Positions 18,169-27,278 of a stretch of DNA of 64,000 nt are shown here, piece after piece. The translations under genes were made by a program, and so were the position numbers. Under the pieces are notes generated by a model that saw only the letters and a program-made list of their open reading frames with translations, had not been told where the DNA came from and did no database searches. The DNA lies in NCBI GenBank assembly GCA_947492585.1, contig CANLND010000016.1, forward strand, positions 1 through 64,000, given 5' to 3'. The DNA is from an uncultured Paracoccaceae bacterium. GTDB taxonomy: Bacteria > Pseudomonadota > Alphaproteobacteria > Rhodobacterales > Rhodobacteraceae. How positions within the stretch are numbered: the first letter of the stretch is position 1; every line of letters begins with the position of its first letter.

Positions 18169-18582
18169 TCAGGTGGGGTGTTGGCGGCTGTTTCGTTTCA
18201 AGCGGCGGAGGTGAAACACATAAAGCGTGGGCGCCAGGATGTAATCATAGGCAAATGTTGCCAGATGGCGGATGCCGGGCACGCCAATCAGCCGTGCCAG
18301 TTTACGATAGCGCGGCATTTGACCCCACAGAACCACAAAGGCATCAATACCGCTGAGCACCTGACCGTGATGGCGGATGTGCAAACGGCGTGCTGCGGTA
18401 TCTGCATCAAGGCCCCAACGCGCAAGTTCACAGGCGTTCAGATCGTCAAAACGGATCGCAAGATCTGAGTCTGCGGCGTATTTGGAATAGTGTTTGATTT
18501 CAAAATTGCACACCGGGCAGTCTGCGTTAAACAGGACTTCGGTTTCGTGTGGTGAGGTGGGCGAGGGGGTGTTCTGTTCCAT
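18169..18582 (-). CDS. DCC family thiol-disulfide oxidoreductase-like protein (DUF393)
   Basis: A 137-residue protein with the thioredoxin-like motif DCPVC at about residues 21-25 after a beta strand EVLFNADCPVC, and conserved LHIRHHGQVLSGIDAFVVLW in the middle, as in DUF393. A C-terminal hydrophobic stretch FAYDYILAPTLYVFHL may associate with the membrane. Substrate and partner are not known for this family. It is followed on the same strand by no close gene; rimO lies upstream, 80 bases away. Confidence 0.87.
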   Translation of the reverse strand: MEQNTPSPTSPHETEVLFNADCPVCNFEIKHYSKYAADSDLAIRFDDLNACELARWGLDADTAARRLHIRHHGQVLSGIDAFVVLWGQMPRYRKLARLIGVPGIRHLATFAYDYILAPTLYVFHLRRLKRNSRQHPT

Positions 18583-18662
18583 GGTTTTGGATCAGAACAA
18601 AAACGGGCAGTACTTACCAGTTGCCATTGTGTCGCGCGCGATTGGGGCGCGCGACTGTAGCC

Positions 18663-20087
18663 TTAGGACTGCGAGGTGAGCTGGCCCCAGAGATCATAGT
18701 CTCCGGCTTCATCGACCATGACGGTCACTAAATCGCCAACGTTCAGGCCTTTGGTGCCCTCATCAATGAACAGGTTTCCGTCAATTTCGGGCGCGTCTGC
18801 CTTGGTGCGGCACGTGGCGATTCCGTCTTCGTCGATGTCATCGACAATGACCTGACAGGTCTGGCCGACCTTGGATGCCAATTTGGCTTCGGAGATGGCC
18901 TGTGCCTTTTCCATAAAGCGCTCCCAGCGCTCTTGTTTGATCTCTTCTGCCACGTGATCGGGCAAATCATTCGACCGCGCCCCATCGACGTTTTCGTATT
19001 TGAAGCAGCCGACACGGTCCAGCTGTGCTTCGTCCATCCAGTCCAGCAGGTGCTGGAATTCCGCCTCGGTTTCACCGGGGTAGCCGACAATAAAGGTAGA
19101 ACGCAGCGTGATATCGGGACAGGTCGCGCGCCAGGCGTTGATTTCGTCCAGCGTTTTGGCTGCCGCGGCAGGGCGGGCCATGCGGCGCAGCACATCGGGG
19201 TGGGCGTGCTGAAAGGGAATATCCAGATAGGGCAACAGCGCGTTGCGTTCATCTGCCATCAGGGGGATCAGTTCACGCACGTGCGGGTAAGGGTAGACAT
19301 AATGCATGCGCACCCACAGCTCATCTGAGGGGGCAAGTTTGCCCAATTCGCGCGACAGATCCTGAATATGGCTGCGCACCTCGCCGTCTTTCCACGGATG
19401 TGATGAATATTTGCGATCAAGCCCATAAGCCGAGGTGTCCTGAGAGATCATCAACAGTTCGCGCACGCCCGCATCGACCAGTTTTTCGGCTTCGCGCAGC
19501 ACCGCATGGGCCGGGCGTGAGGCGAGTTTGCCGCGCATGTCGGGGATGATGCAGAATTTACATTTGTGATTGCAGCCTTCGGAAATCTTCAAATAGCTGA
19601 AATGGCGCGGGGTCAGTCTGACACCGGCGGCGGGTAGTAGATCCACATACGGGTTTGGCGCGGGTGGCACTGCGCTGTGCACGGCGTCCAGCACCTGTTC
19701 GTATTGATGTGGGCCGGTGACGGCCAGAATACGCGGGTGGTGTTCGCGGATGTAATCGGGTTCTGCCCCCAAACATCCGGTCACGATGACTTTGCCGTTT
19801 TCTTTTAGCGCTTCACCAATTGCGTCGAGGCTTTCGGCCTTGGCGCTGTCCAGAAAGCCGCAGGTGTTCACAATCACCGCATCTGCGCCGGTGTAGTCGG
19901 GCGAAATGCCGTAGCCTTCGGCGCGGAGGCGGGTCAGGATGCGTTCACTGTCAACCAAAGCTTTGGGGCAACCGAGGGACACCATGCCAAGCGTCGGCTG
20001 CCCGGCGCGAGGTGTCTCGGTCAGGGTTGCCTTTGGGGCAAGGTCGGGGCGGAGTTCTGGCGGATTGCTGGGGCGCGTGTCTGTCAT
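18663..20087 (-). CDS. rimO: ribosomal protein S12 methylthiotransferase
   Basis: Radical SAM enzyme that methylthiolates the conserved aspartate of ribosomal protein S12. The 474-residue protein has the N-terminal UPF0004 domain ([30 protein letters not shown]), the radical SAM cluster motif CNHKCKFC (C171, C175, C178) and a C-terminal TRAM domain. RimO rather than MiaB is indicated by SLGCPKxxVDSE and [10 protein letters not shown]-like [15 protein letters not shown] palindrome containing TATAAT lies just upstream (20093-20107). Confidence 0.96.
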   Translation of the reverse strand: MTDTRPSNPPELRPDLAPKATLTETPRAGQPTLGMVSLGCPKALVDSERILTRLRAEGYGISPDYTGADAVIVNTCGFLDSAKAESLDAIGEALKENGKVIVTGCLGAEPDYIREHHPRILAVTGPHQYEQVLDAVHSAVPPAPNPYVDLLPAAGVRLTPRHFSYLKISEGCNHKCKFCIIPDMRGKLASRPAHAVLREAEKLVDAGVRELLMISQDTSAYGLDRKYSSHPWKDGEVRSHIQDLSRELGKLAPSDELWVRMHYVYPYPHVRELIPLMADERNALLPYLDIPFQHAHPDVLRRMARPAAAAKTLDEINAWRATCPDITLRSTFIVGYPGETEAEFQHLLDWMDEAQLDRVGCFKYENVDGARSNDLPDHVAEEIKQERWERFMEKAQAISEAKLASKVGQTCQVIVDDIDEDGIATCRTKADAPEIDGNLFIDEGTKGLNVGDLVTVMVDEAGDYDLWGQLTSQS

Positions 20088-20092
20088 GGTCG

Positions 20093-20107
20093 CGCGTATA
20101 ATACGCG
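20093..20107. promoter_or_regulatory. 15-base palindrome with TATAAT between rimO and asmA
   Basis: CGCGTAT-A-ATACGCG, 7-bp arms around one base, 6 bases upstream of the rimO start. It includes TATAAT on the plus strand and TATTAT on the minus strand. No convincing -35 element is spaced correctly on either side, so it may be an operator or part of an unusual promoter. Confidence 0.4.
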
Positions 20108-20227
20108 GACGGCCATTTGGGAATGGATGTTTTTCGTGCCGCGCTGAAACCGCAGTTCACTGAGATGTGTGATTGCGCTGGGGGGCTGGGCTTTCTATTT
20201 TACTGTGAACAACATTGGGAGAGCGTC

Positions 20228-22150
20228 ATGCGGTGGATTATTCGAGGGATCTCGGCACTTGTGCTTGCCCTGGCACTCTTGCTGGGGGTGGCGCTGATGT
20301 TGCCGGGCGAGCGCATTGCGAAACTGGCGACAGATCAAGTGGCAAAGCAAACAGGCCGGGCGCTGACTATTGATGGTCCGGTGCGGTTCAGTTTTTGGCC
20401 GACGCTGGGCATCAAGGCCGATGGGGTGCAGTTTGAAAACGCCCCGTGGTCCGGGCCGCAGCCGTTGATGCAGGCCGAGCGTTTGACGATCGGGTTGGAT
20501 GCGGCGGATCTTATCACCGGAACGGTGCGGATCACCGAAGTTTCGGCCATCCTGCCGGTTCTGAACTTGGCGACCAATGCCGCCGGACAGGGCAATTGGG
20601 AGCTGAACCAACCTGAGACGGCTTCCACATCGACCTCTGAGGCCTCGTCTGAGGCGCGTGTCTTTAGCGTTGAGCAGCTGGCGCTGCGCGGCGCGACCTT
20701 GCGGTATGTGGCAGATGGCAGCGCGCCGGTTGAATTTAAACAGGTGGATTTGGATCTGAATTGGCCCGAGCCAAATGGCACGGCGCAGATTGACCTGAGA
20801 GTGCGTCCGGGTGGTGAGCCTGTGCATGTGTCGGGCGCGGTCGGAACATTTTCGGATTTCCTGAGCGGCGCTGATGCCGACGTTGCGCTCTCTGTTGTGG
20901 CTCCCGGGGCGCAGATGCAATTTAAGGGACGGGCGTCCCATGCTGGAATGATTGACGGTCAGGCGCAACTAGACGCGCGTGACCCCGAAAAGGCGCTGGC
21001 AGCGCTGGGGTTTGCAGATGTCACTGTGCCCGCGGGACTGGGGCCGCATATCACTGCGGCAGCAAAGACGTCATATGCCGCTGGGGCTCCACTTACCTTG
21101 CAGGATTTGTCGTTAGGATTGGGTGACAACAAACTGACCGGACAGCTTGAGCTGAAACTGGGCGGCGCTGTGCCTGAAATCACTGGTGCGTTGACCGGGG
21201 GGGCGCTTGATTTCTCGGGGCTTTCCAGCGCCCCCGACGCGGGGCCTGGCGGATCGATTGAAACACAAGGCTGGTCGCAGGCGCCACTGGATGCCAGCGC
21301 ATTGGCACGGGTCAACGGGCGCATTGCGCTGGGGTTTGACAGTCTGAAGACCGATGCGGTGCAGTTTGGCAAAAGCCAGCTGAACCTGTCACTGGAGCGC
21401 GCGCGTGCTGTGGTCGAATTTCAACCGGCTGCGCTATTTGGAGGCACGGTTCAGGGCCAGATGGTGGTCAACAATCGCGGTGGCCTGTCGGTCGGCGGGG
21501 ATCTCAGTTTTAATGGCATCCTGTTGGAGCAGGCGTTGGGCGAAACAGCGGGTTTTGACCGTTTGAACGGCGAGGCGCTGGGGGCGATCCGCTATCTGGG
21601 CGCAGGGGACTCGCTGGACGCTATCATGAACTCCCTGTCTGGCGAGGGCTGGTTTGAGGTGGGCAAAGGCTTCTTTACCGGGTTCGATCTGGAGGCGCTG
21701 ATGAAAACGGGCGGGGGCAACGGCGGCTCCACTGTGTTTGATCAGCTCAGCGCCAGCTATACGCTGCGTGACGGCACGCTTCACAATGATGATTTGGTGT
21801 TGCGCCTCAAAGGGGTCCAAGCCAAAGGCGCGGGACGGGTGATGATCGGCGCGCAGCAGCTGGACTATCTCTTTACCCCTGCGCTGACCACCGGGAGCGG
21901 GCGGCTGCTGACTATTCCGGTCAAGATCACCGGGCCGTGGTCTGATCCCAAAATTCGCCCCGATCTGAAACAGGCATTGCAGCCCAAACTGGATGCTGTG
22001 GAAGAGCGCGCCAAAGAACAAGTGCGTGAAAAGCTAAGTGACGAGTTGGAGGCTGTGATTGAACCAGATCAAGACCTGAATGAAGTGTTGAAGGATCGGA
22101 TCGAACAGGAAGCCAAAGAGCAATTTTTGAAGTTTCTATCTGGGAACTGA
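20228..22150 (+). CDS. AsmA family protein
   Basis: A 640-residue inner-membrane anchored, periplasmic protein of the AsmA family, related to bridge-like lipid transfer proteins and outer-membrane assembly factors. The single N-terminal membrane helix is at about 4-23 (IIRGISALVLALALLLGVAL), followed by the AsmA N-terminal signature TGRALTIDGPVRFSFWPTLG. The C-terminal part (IPVKITGPWSDPKIRPDLK) is the conserved AsmA_2 end and is followed by a charged helical tail rich in Glu and Lys. GGGAGAG (20217-20223) supports the ATG at 20228 rather than an earlier start. Confidence 0.9.
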   Translation: MRWIIRGISALVLALALLLGVALMLPGERIAKLATDQVAKQTGRALTIDGPVRFSFWPTLGIKADGVQFENAPWSGPQPLMQAERLTIGLDAADLITGTVRITEVSAILPVLNLATNAAGQGNWELNQPETASTSTSEASSEARVFSVEQLALRGATLRYVADGSAPVEFKQVDLDLNWPEPNGTAQIDLRVRPGGEPVHVSGAVGTFSDFLSGADADVALSVVAPGAQMQFKGRASHAGMIDGQAQLDARDPEKALAALGFADVTVPAGLGPHITAAAKTSYAAGAPLTLQDLSLGLGDNKLTGQLELKLGGAVPEITGALTGGALDFSGLSSAPDAGPGGSIETQGWSQAPLDASALARVNGRIALGFDSLKTDAVQFGKSQLNLSLERARAVVEFQPAALFGGTVQGQMVVNNRGGLSVGGDLSFNGILLEQALGETAGFDRLNGEALGAIRYLGAGDSLDAIMNSLSGEGWFEVGKGFFTGFDLEALMKTGGGNGGSTVFDQLSASYTLRDGTLHNDDLVLRLKGVQAKGAGRVMIGAQQLDYLFTPALTTGSGRLLTIPVKITGPWSDPKIRPDLKQALQPKLDAVEERAKEQVREKLSDELEAVIEPDQDLNEVLKDRIEQEAKEQFLKFLSGN

Positions 22151-22178
22151 TCTGCACTGACTGTGCCGCAAAACGCAA

Positions 22179-22204
22179 GCGCGCCCGCCGTGAGGCGGGC
22201 GCGC
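22179..22204. terminator. 11-bp GC hairpin between asmA and kdsA
   Basis: GCGCGCCCGCC (22179-22189), loop GTGA, GGCGGGCGCGC (22194-22204), between convergent genes. There is no T run on either side, so intrinsic termination is uncertain. Confidence 0.5.
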
Positions 22205-22241
22205 GGATCGCCTGCGTTAGCAGGGGAAATGTCATAATTTA

Positions 22242-23075
22242 TCAGATGCGGATGGGGTCCGCTTTGGCCAGCGCGTCAAACTGCATCAGGCTTTTGACCA
22301 GCGCAGGCATTTGATCCAGATAGATCATGTTCGGGCCGTCCGACGGAGCCGTGTCGGGATCTTCGTGGGTTTCGATGAACACCGCCGCGATGCCCAATGA
22401 CACAGCCGCCCGCGCCATCAGGGGCGCAAATTCGCGCTGCCCACCGGACGATCCACCTTTGCCGCCGGGTTGCTGTACCGAATGGGTTGCGTCCATAACC
22501 ACTGGATAGCCCCCTTGGGCCATTTGTGGCAGGCCGCGCATGTCTGTCACCAGCGTGTTGTAACCAAACGAGGTGCCGCGTTCGGTCAGCAAAATATTGG
22601 TGTTGCCGGTGCTTTCCACTTTGGACACGACATTTGCCATGTCCCACGGGGCCAGAAACTGGCCCTTTTTGATGTTGATGGCTTTGCCGGTTTCACCCGC
22701 CGCAATCAGCATGTCGGTCTGACGGCACAGAAAGGCGGGAATTTGTAGGATGTCCACTGCGTCCGCAGCTACCGCGCATTGGTCGGCTGTATGCACATCT
22801 GTCAGCACTGGCACATCAAGGGCCTTGCTGACGTCTTGCAAAATTTTCAATCCGGCTTCGAGGCCCAGCCCACGCTTGCCCGAAAGGGAGGTGCGGTTGG
22901 CTTTGTCATATGAGGCTTTGAACACAAATTGCGCGCCAGCCTGATCGCAGGCCTCTTTCATCGCGCCTGCAATCATCTGCGCGTGATCAGCACTTTCCAA
23001 CTGGCACGGGCCTGCAATAATGGTCAGCGGGCTGTCGTTGCCCACGGTGAGGCCGGCAATATCGATATTTTTCAT
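22242..23075 (-). CDS. kdsA: 3-deoxy-8-phosphooctulonate synthase
   Basis: Condenses phosphoenolpyruvate and arabinose 5-phosphate to KDO 8-phosphate for lipopolysaccharide or capsule. The 277-residue protein has IIAGPCQLES near the N terminus, FKASYDKANRTS, DVHTADQC and KKGQFLAPWDM, all diagnostic for KdsA. The ATG at 23075 lies 2 bases after the upstream stop, so it is the third gene of the kpsT-kpsE-kdsA unit; the longer frame to 23123 would overlap kpsE. The position with capsule export genes suggests a capsule-dedicated copy, which the sequence alone cannot prove. Confidence 0.95.
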   Translation of the reverse strand: MKNIDIAGLTVGNDSPLTIIAGPCQLESADHAQMIAGAMKEACDQAGAQFVFKASYDKANRTSLSGKRGLGLEAGLKILQDVSKALDVPVLTDVHTADQCAVAADAVDILQIPAFLCRQTDMLIAAGETGKAINIKKGQFLAPWDMANVVSKVESTGNTNILLTERGTSFGYNTLVTDMRGLPQMAQGGYPVVMDATHSVQQPGGKGGSSGGQREFAPLMARAAVSLGIAAVFIETHEDPDTAPSDGPNMIYLDQMPALVKSLMQFDALAKADPIRI

Positions 23076-23077
23076 GG

Positions 23078-24763
23078 TTAAGACGAAACCTGTTCTCTGA
23101 GAATGGACGCGGTGAGCGAACACATCAGATAAATACCGGAAAACACCAAAAAGGCCAGAACGGTGTTTTCAAACTTGCGCGGATAAGACGGTTCTTCGCT
23201 TGCGACAGGCTCGACATGGGTGGTCAGATAGCGCACCTGACGGTTGGCTTCCATCTGCGTCGATTGCACCTGTTCCAGCGCGGCTTGCAGCATCAGGTCG
23301 CGCGTTGCCAGGTCCATCTGCGCCATCTGGATTTGAACGCGCAGATTGGCCAGAGAATTTTCGCCTGCCGAAGCATCCTGCATCCGGCCATTCAGATTGG
23401 CGATAACCGTTTCAAGCCGGTTGATGTCGCCTTCGACTCCGGCCACTTTGGCGCGGTTCGGGCGGCTGTTGTCGCGCAATGCGGCCAGCTCCAGTTGTTT
23501 TTCCTGCAATTGCAATTCAAAGGTGCTGATTTGCGACCGCAACGAGGTAATCACCCCTTCGGGATCCAGAACGCTGCCCTTTTGTTGCAACAAAACCAGA
23601 TTCTCCTGCGCGTCGCGGCGCTGCGATTCGGCCCGTTCAAGCGCGAATTCAGATTCCGACATCTGATCCGTACGTTTCTGCCGGGACAGATTGTTTACTT
23701 TCTCTTGCGCATAAGAAATCAGCTTGCTCGAAAATTCAGCCGCAACCTCGGGATCGGCGGCCGAAACCTCCATGCGGATGACGCCTTCGGTTGGATCATA
23801 GCCAATTTTCACATTGCGCCCAAAGGTTTTGAAGGCTTCTTCGTTGGTGGGCTCAGGCTTTAGGCGTTGGATCGGGTCGATCCACTCTTGGGTGAAATGG
23901 GCCTTAAATCCGACCTCACGGTCCAGACGTAGCATGGCCTCTTTGGATTCCAGATAGCCCTGTACGGCAATTGAATCCTGACTGGTGGCAAACTGGGTGC
24001 CGCGCAGCAATCCCCCCGCGCCACCGCCGCCGTCTGCCTTGAGCACCAGAAATTCGGATTTGGACGAGTACATAGGCGTGGCATAATTGTAGAAATAGAC
24101 GCCGGTCGCAGTTGTCGGAATGACGACAAAAAAGGCCAGACGTCCCAGCAATAGCGCCATCTTGCGCCGCCGTCTGCGCGCGATGTCTTCCTGGATGCTC
24201 TTGATTTCTTTGGTGCGCCGTTCCGCCGGGCTGAGTTCGGTTGAAGGCAGATTGGTTTTGCCAGTGGGCACCGTCTGGGGCAGCTGAACGGCCGTCGGCG
24301 CGGCGGGGCTGCCTTCGGGTTGGGCGGTGTTTTTGGGCACCACCAGTTCCAGCATATTCGCATGTTTGAAGGGATCGATGCCCTTGGTGCGCAACAGACG
24401 CACCGCGTCAAAATCTGACGTGGCGGCCAGGCCATTTTTCATCGCCAGACGGCGCGCCATGCGCAGTTGACGACCGGTCAGCCCTTCGCGCTTGATCGCC
24501 TCTATATCGGTATCCATTGACGTTTCGCGCGGGGCACCTAGCCTATCCGCCATTTTGGACGCTTTGCTTGGGCTCTGATCATCTGACGCCGCGGCCGGAG
24601 CGGGGGCAGTGTTGCGGGCACGGGGGGGCGTTTTGGAGGGCTGTGACGTTCCTGAATCAGCAAGAGGGCCTGCGACAGCCCGCGCCGTTGCGGGCGGGGT
24701 GTCGGGCTTTGCGTCCGAGTTGCGGCGGATGCGGAATTTCTTAGCCTTGGGTTTCATAGTCAT
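23078..24763 (-). CDS. kpsE: capsule polysaccharide export protein, KpsE/Wzz-like co-polymerase
   Basis: Inner-membrane periplasmic adaptor that links an ABC polysaccharide exporter to the outer membrane. From the chosen ATG it is 561 residues, longer than E. coli KpsE (about 380) because of a roughly 200-residue Pro/Ala- and Arg-rich cytoplasmic N terminus. One membrane helix is at about 202-224 (LLGRLAFFVVIPTTATGVYF), long coiled-coil helices fill the periplasmic part, and a second helix at about 531-552 ends the protein. The start overlaps the kpsT end; ATG at 24763 or 24757 are equally possible. Confidence 0.87.
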   Translation of the reverse strand: MTMKPKAKKFRIRRNSDAKPDTPPATARAVAGPLADSGTSQPSKTPPRARNTAPAPAAASDDQSPSKASKMADRLGAPRETSMDTDIEAIKREGLTGRQLRMARRLAMKNGLAATSDFDAVRLLRTKGIDPFKHANMLELVVPKNTAQPEGSPAAPTAVQLPQTVPTGKTNLPSTELSPAERRTKEIKSIQEDIARRRRRKMALLLGRLAFFVVIPTTATGVYFYNYATPMYSSKSEFLVLKADGGGGAGGLLRGTQFATSQDSIAVQGYLESKEAMLRLDREVGFKAHFTQEWIDPIQRLKPEPTNEEAFKTFGRNVKIGYDPTEGVIRMEVSAADPEVAAEFSSKLISYAQEKVNNLSRQKRTDQMSESEFALERAESQRRDAQENLVLLQQKGSVLDPEGVITSLRSQISTFELQLQEKQLELAALRDNSRPNRAKVAGVEGDINRLETVIANLNGRMQDASAGENSLANLRVQIQMAQMDLATRDLMLQAALEQVQSTQMEANRQVRYLTTHVEPVASEEPSYPRKFENTVLAFLVFSGIYLMCSLTASILREQVSS

Positions 24764-25400
24764 AGAGCTGTTTCGCTTCTTCCAAGGAGTCAAACATGTA
24801 CAATTGCCCGTCCAAAAGCACCGCGGCGGTGCGGGCAAATTTTTCAAGGGTTTTAGGCTGATGTGACACAATCACAATAGTCGTCGTCTTCAAGCGCTCT
24901 TCCAGGATTGAGCCGGCCTTTTTGTTGAATTCAACATCCGTCGTGCTTGGCATGCCCTCATCGATTAAATAGATGTCGAAATCCAACGCCAGCATCAGTG
25001 AAAAGTTGAACCGTGCGCGCATTCCCGAGGAATAGGTGCCAAGGGGCTGATCAAAATACTCCCCTAGACCACACAGCCAGCGGCAGTAGGCTTCGACATA
25101 ATCGGGATCCAGACCATAGATTTTGGCGATGTATCGAGCGTTCTCCATGGCGGACAAACGCGACACCACACCGCCCATAAAGCCCAACGGAAACGAAATT
25201 TTACTGCTGCGGCGAATTTCACCCTCGTCCGGTTTTTCGAGCCCGGCCATCATATTCACCAATGTGGTTTTACCGGTGCCATTGGGCGCAAGGATGCCAA
25301 CCGAATTGCCAAGTTCGACCTTGAAGGACACCTTATCCAGGATGACCTTGCGTTGGGTGCCCGTCCAGAAGGACTTGCTGACGTTTTCGAACTCAAGCAT
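24741..25400 (-). CDS. kpsT: polysaccharide ABC exporter ATP-binding protein
   Basis: A 219-residue ATPase of the KpsT/Wzt-short type driving capsule export. Walker A is APNGTGKTT (38-46), with Ala in the first position of GxxxxGK, the signature is YSSGMRARF (about 122-130), Walker B is DIYLIDEG (about 141-148) and the switch His is in VSHQP. ISFPLGFMGGVVSRLSAMEN is typical of the polysaccharide subgroup. First gene of the unit; the permease KpsM is not next to it. Confidence 0.92.
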   Translation of the reverse strand: MLEFENVSKSFWTGTQRKVILDKVSFKVELGNSVGILAPNGTGKTTLVNMMAGLEKPDEGEIRRSSKISFPLGFMGGVVSRLSAMENARYIAKIYGLDPDYVEAYCRWLCGLGEYFDQPLGTYSSGMRARFNFSLMLALDFDIYLIDEGMPSTTDVEFNKKAGSILEERLKTTTIVIVSHQPKTLEKFARTAAVLLDGQLYMFDSLEEAKQLYDYETQG

Positions 25401-25625
25401 CAGGTGTTCCGGTGCTGCTCAGATGGGCCGCGTTTGGCGCATAGAAATTGTGAACCCAGTAAATGGGGGGCTTTTGATACTCTAGCGTGAGAGTATTAAT
25501 CCGATATGGCGTGATTTTGGCTTTATTATGTCAAATTATACTCTATTTTATCAAGGAAGTATTAACCACGTTTGAGGATCGATGCGGGTCTAACATCCTT
25601 GCGCTTTGGCCTCTTGGGGGAGCAC
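25401..25625. promoter_or_regulatory. AT-rich divergent promoter region with ATACTCT/AGAGTAT palindrome
   Basis: The region between kpsT and the UDG-like gene is much richer in A and T than its surroundings. It contains ATACTCT-AGCGTG-AGAGTAT (25477-25496), a 7-bp inverted repeat that could be an operator or stem, and minus-strand TTGACA (25529-25534 region) as a possible -35. No coding frame is supported. Confidence 0.45.
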
Positions 25626-26228
25626 ATGTCATCGCAGCCCTCGACTGAGCGTTTGGCAGATGAAATTCGGGCGTGCAGGTTGTGTGCTGACCGGTTTTCG
25701 GCCACGGCGACGGGCCATGCCCCACGACCGGTGGCGTGGTTTCAAAGTTCGGCGCGTATCTTGATCGCGGGGCAGGCGCCGGGGCTGCGTGTACACGAAA
25801 GCGGGCAGCCGTTTACGGATGCCTCCGGCGACCGGTTGCGGTCTTGGCTTGGTCTTCGGAACGAACAATTTTACGATCAAAGTCGGATTGCCATTGTACC
25901 GATGGCGTTTTGTTTTCCTGGCTATTCAGCGTCGAAATCTGATTTGCCGCCACCAAAAATCTGCGGGGAAACGTGGCATGCGCGCGTGTTGGCGGCATTG
26001 CCCCATATTCAGCTGCGCGTGTTGGTTGGAGGGCATGCACATAAATATCATTTGGGCACCCGCGCTGGTGTCACCGAGGTCGTGCGGGGGTGGGCAGATC
26101 AGGGTGACGGCGTGTTTCCCTTGCCACATCCGTCGTGGCGCAATACCGGTTGGTTGAAACGGAACCAATGGTTCGAGGATCAGCTGCTGCCGGTCCTGCG
26201 CAACCGGGTAAAGGATGTGATGCAATGA
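25626..26228 (+). CDS. uracil-DNA glycosylase family protein
   Basis: A 200-residue member of the uracil-DNA glycosylase superfamily. Motif 1 is GQAPG (49-53) with PFTDASGDRLRSWLG downstream, and motif 2 is HPSWRN. Cysteines C17, C20, C96 and C113 show the CxxC...C...C arrangement of Fe-S cluster family 4/5 enzymes, although the overall sequence is of the shorter, divergent group. The ATG at 25626 has GGGGGAG at 25616-25622. The next gene overlaps its stop by 4 bases. Activity on uracil is likely but not proven from sequence. Confidence 0.85.
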   Translation: MSSQPSTERLADEIRACRLCADRFSATATGHAPRPVAWFQSSARILIAGQAPGLRVHESGQPFTDASGDRLRSWLGLRNEQFYDQSRIAIVPMAFCFPGYSASKSDLPPPKICGETWHARVLAALPHIQLRVLVGGHAHKYHLGTRAGVTEVVRGWADQGDGVFPLPHPSWRNTGWLKRNQWFEDQLLPVLRNRVKDVMQ

Positions 26229-27016
26229 CCGAACCGACCCCTTTGGATCTGGCGCATGCGGCGATGGAGCAAGAGCCTGCCAACGAGACCGCGCGCCTGC
26301 AGTTTTACGAACGCCTTGCCGACTGTGAGCTGTTCATGATGCTGGGGGAGGAGCCCGAAGGAGACGAGATTTCGCCGTCAGTTTTTGACACCGAAGACGG
26401 GCGATTTGTGCTGGTATTTGATCGCGAGGAACGGCTTGCGGCATTTGCAGGACGGGTGGTGCCTTATGTTGCACTGTCAGGGCGTGGTGTAGTGCAGATG
26501 CTGGTGGGGCAAGACATTGGGTTGGGGGTCAATCTTGAGGTGGCGCCGTCGGCCATCTTGATCCCGGATGCGGCGGTGTCCTGGTTGCACCAGACCTTGG
26601 GGCATGCGCCGGAACAGGTGGAAGCGGGGGTCGAAGAGTTTTTGCCGCCTGCTGGCCTGCCCGAAGCGTTGCTGACCGCGTTGGATGTGAAGCTGGCAAC
26701 CGCTGCGGGACTGGCCACAAATGCTTATCTGGTTGCGCTGCGGTACTCAGGCGGTGGTCAGGGGCACTTGCTGGGGTTTGTTGATGCAACCGATGGGGCA
26801 CAAGAGGCCCTTGCCAAAGCGGTGTCGGAGGCGTTGACCTTTTCAGGAATTGAAGTGGGGGCTTTGGATGTTGGGTTCTTTGCAGCAGAAGATCCCGCCG
26901 CAGCGCGTCTGGCGCGCGTTGGCCTTCGTTTTGAGCTGCCCGCTTTGAAAACGACCCAAAGGTCATCACCAGCCGCGCCGGGATCTGATCCGGACAAGCC
27001 TCCACGTCTGGTCTGA
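26225..27016 (+). CDS. SseB family protein
   Basis: A 263-residue cytoplasmic acidic protein of the SseB-like family (N-terminal SseB domain, MTEPTPLDLAHAAMEQEPAN..., FYERLADCELFMML). It has the domain pattern of enhanced serine sensitivity protein homologues, with a C-terminal second half of similar composition (VALRYSGGGQGHLLGFVDATD). Start codon ATG overlaps the preceding stop (ATGA). Function in this family is not established. Repeat copy 3 follows its stop. Confidence 0.82.
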   Translation: MTEPTPLDLAHAAMEQEPANETARLQFYERLADCELFMMLGEEPEGDEISPSVFDTEDGRFVLVFDREERLAAFAGRVVPYVALSGRGVVQMLVGQDIGLGVNLEVAPSAILIPDAAVSWLHQTLGHAPEQVEAGVEEFLPPAGLPEALLTALDVKLATAAGLATNAYLVALRYSGGGQGHLLGFVDATDGAQEALAKAVSEALTFSGIEVGALDVGFFAAEDPAAARLARVGLRFELPALKTTQRSSPAAPGSDPDKPPRLV

Positions 27017-27067
27017 ACGCAGATCTTCTTTGGGGGGGACCGTACGGGAACAGGCGGCAGGGCGGGG

Positions 27068-27136
27068 CTCCCGCCTGTCATTGATTTTTGACAAAATCGC
27101 TTCCCGTTGGGCCGGGCGCCGCGCAAAGCGCGGCGC
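27068..27136 (+). repeat. bipartite hairpin repeat, copy 3
   Basis: CTCCCGCC (27068-27075), hairpin GATTTT-TGAC-AAAATC (27083-27098), CCCGTTGGGCC (27103-27113), then a 9-bp stem GCGCCGCGC/GCGCGGCGC with AAA loop (27116-27136). It lies between the convergent SseB-like and yghU genes. Additional GC-rich hairpins follow to about 27255. Confidence 0.7.
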
Positions 27137-27278
27137 GGTCTGCGGTCGGCGCGAGTGCTCTAGATGATCGGTGCCAGCAGCGCGCCGCAGGCGCGCTGCT
27201 GGGCCCAAGGCCGTTAGGCTGGGCCGTCTCAGACGGCCAGCCGCGGGCGCGGGAGAGCTGCGTTTTGCGGCGAAACAC

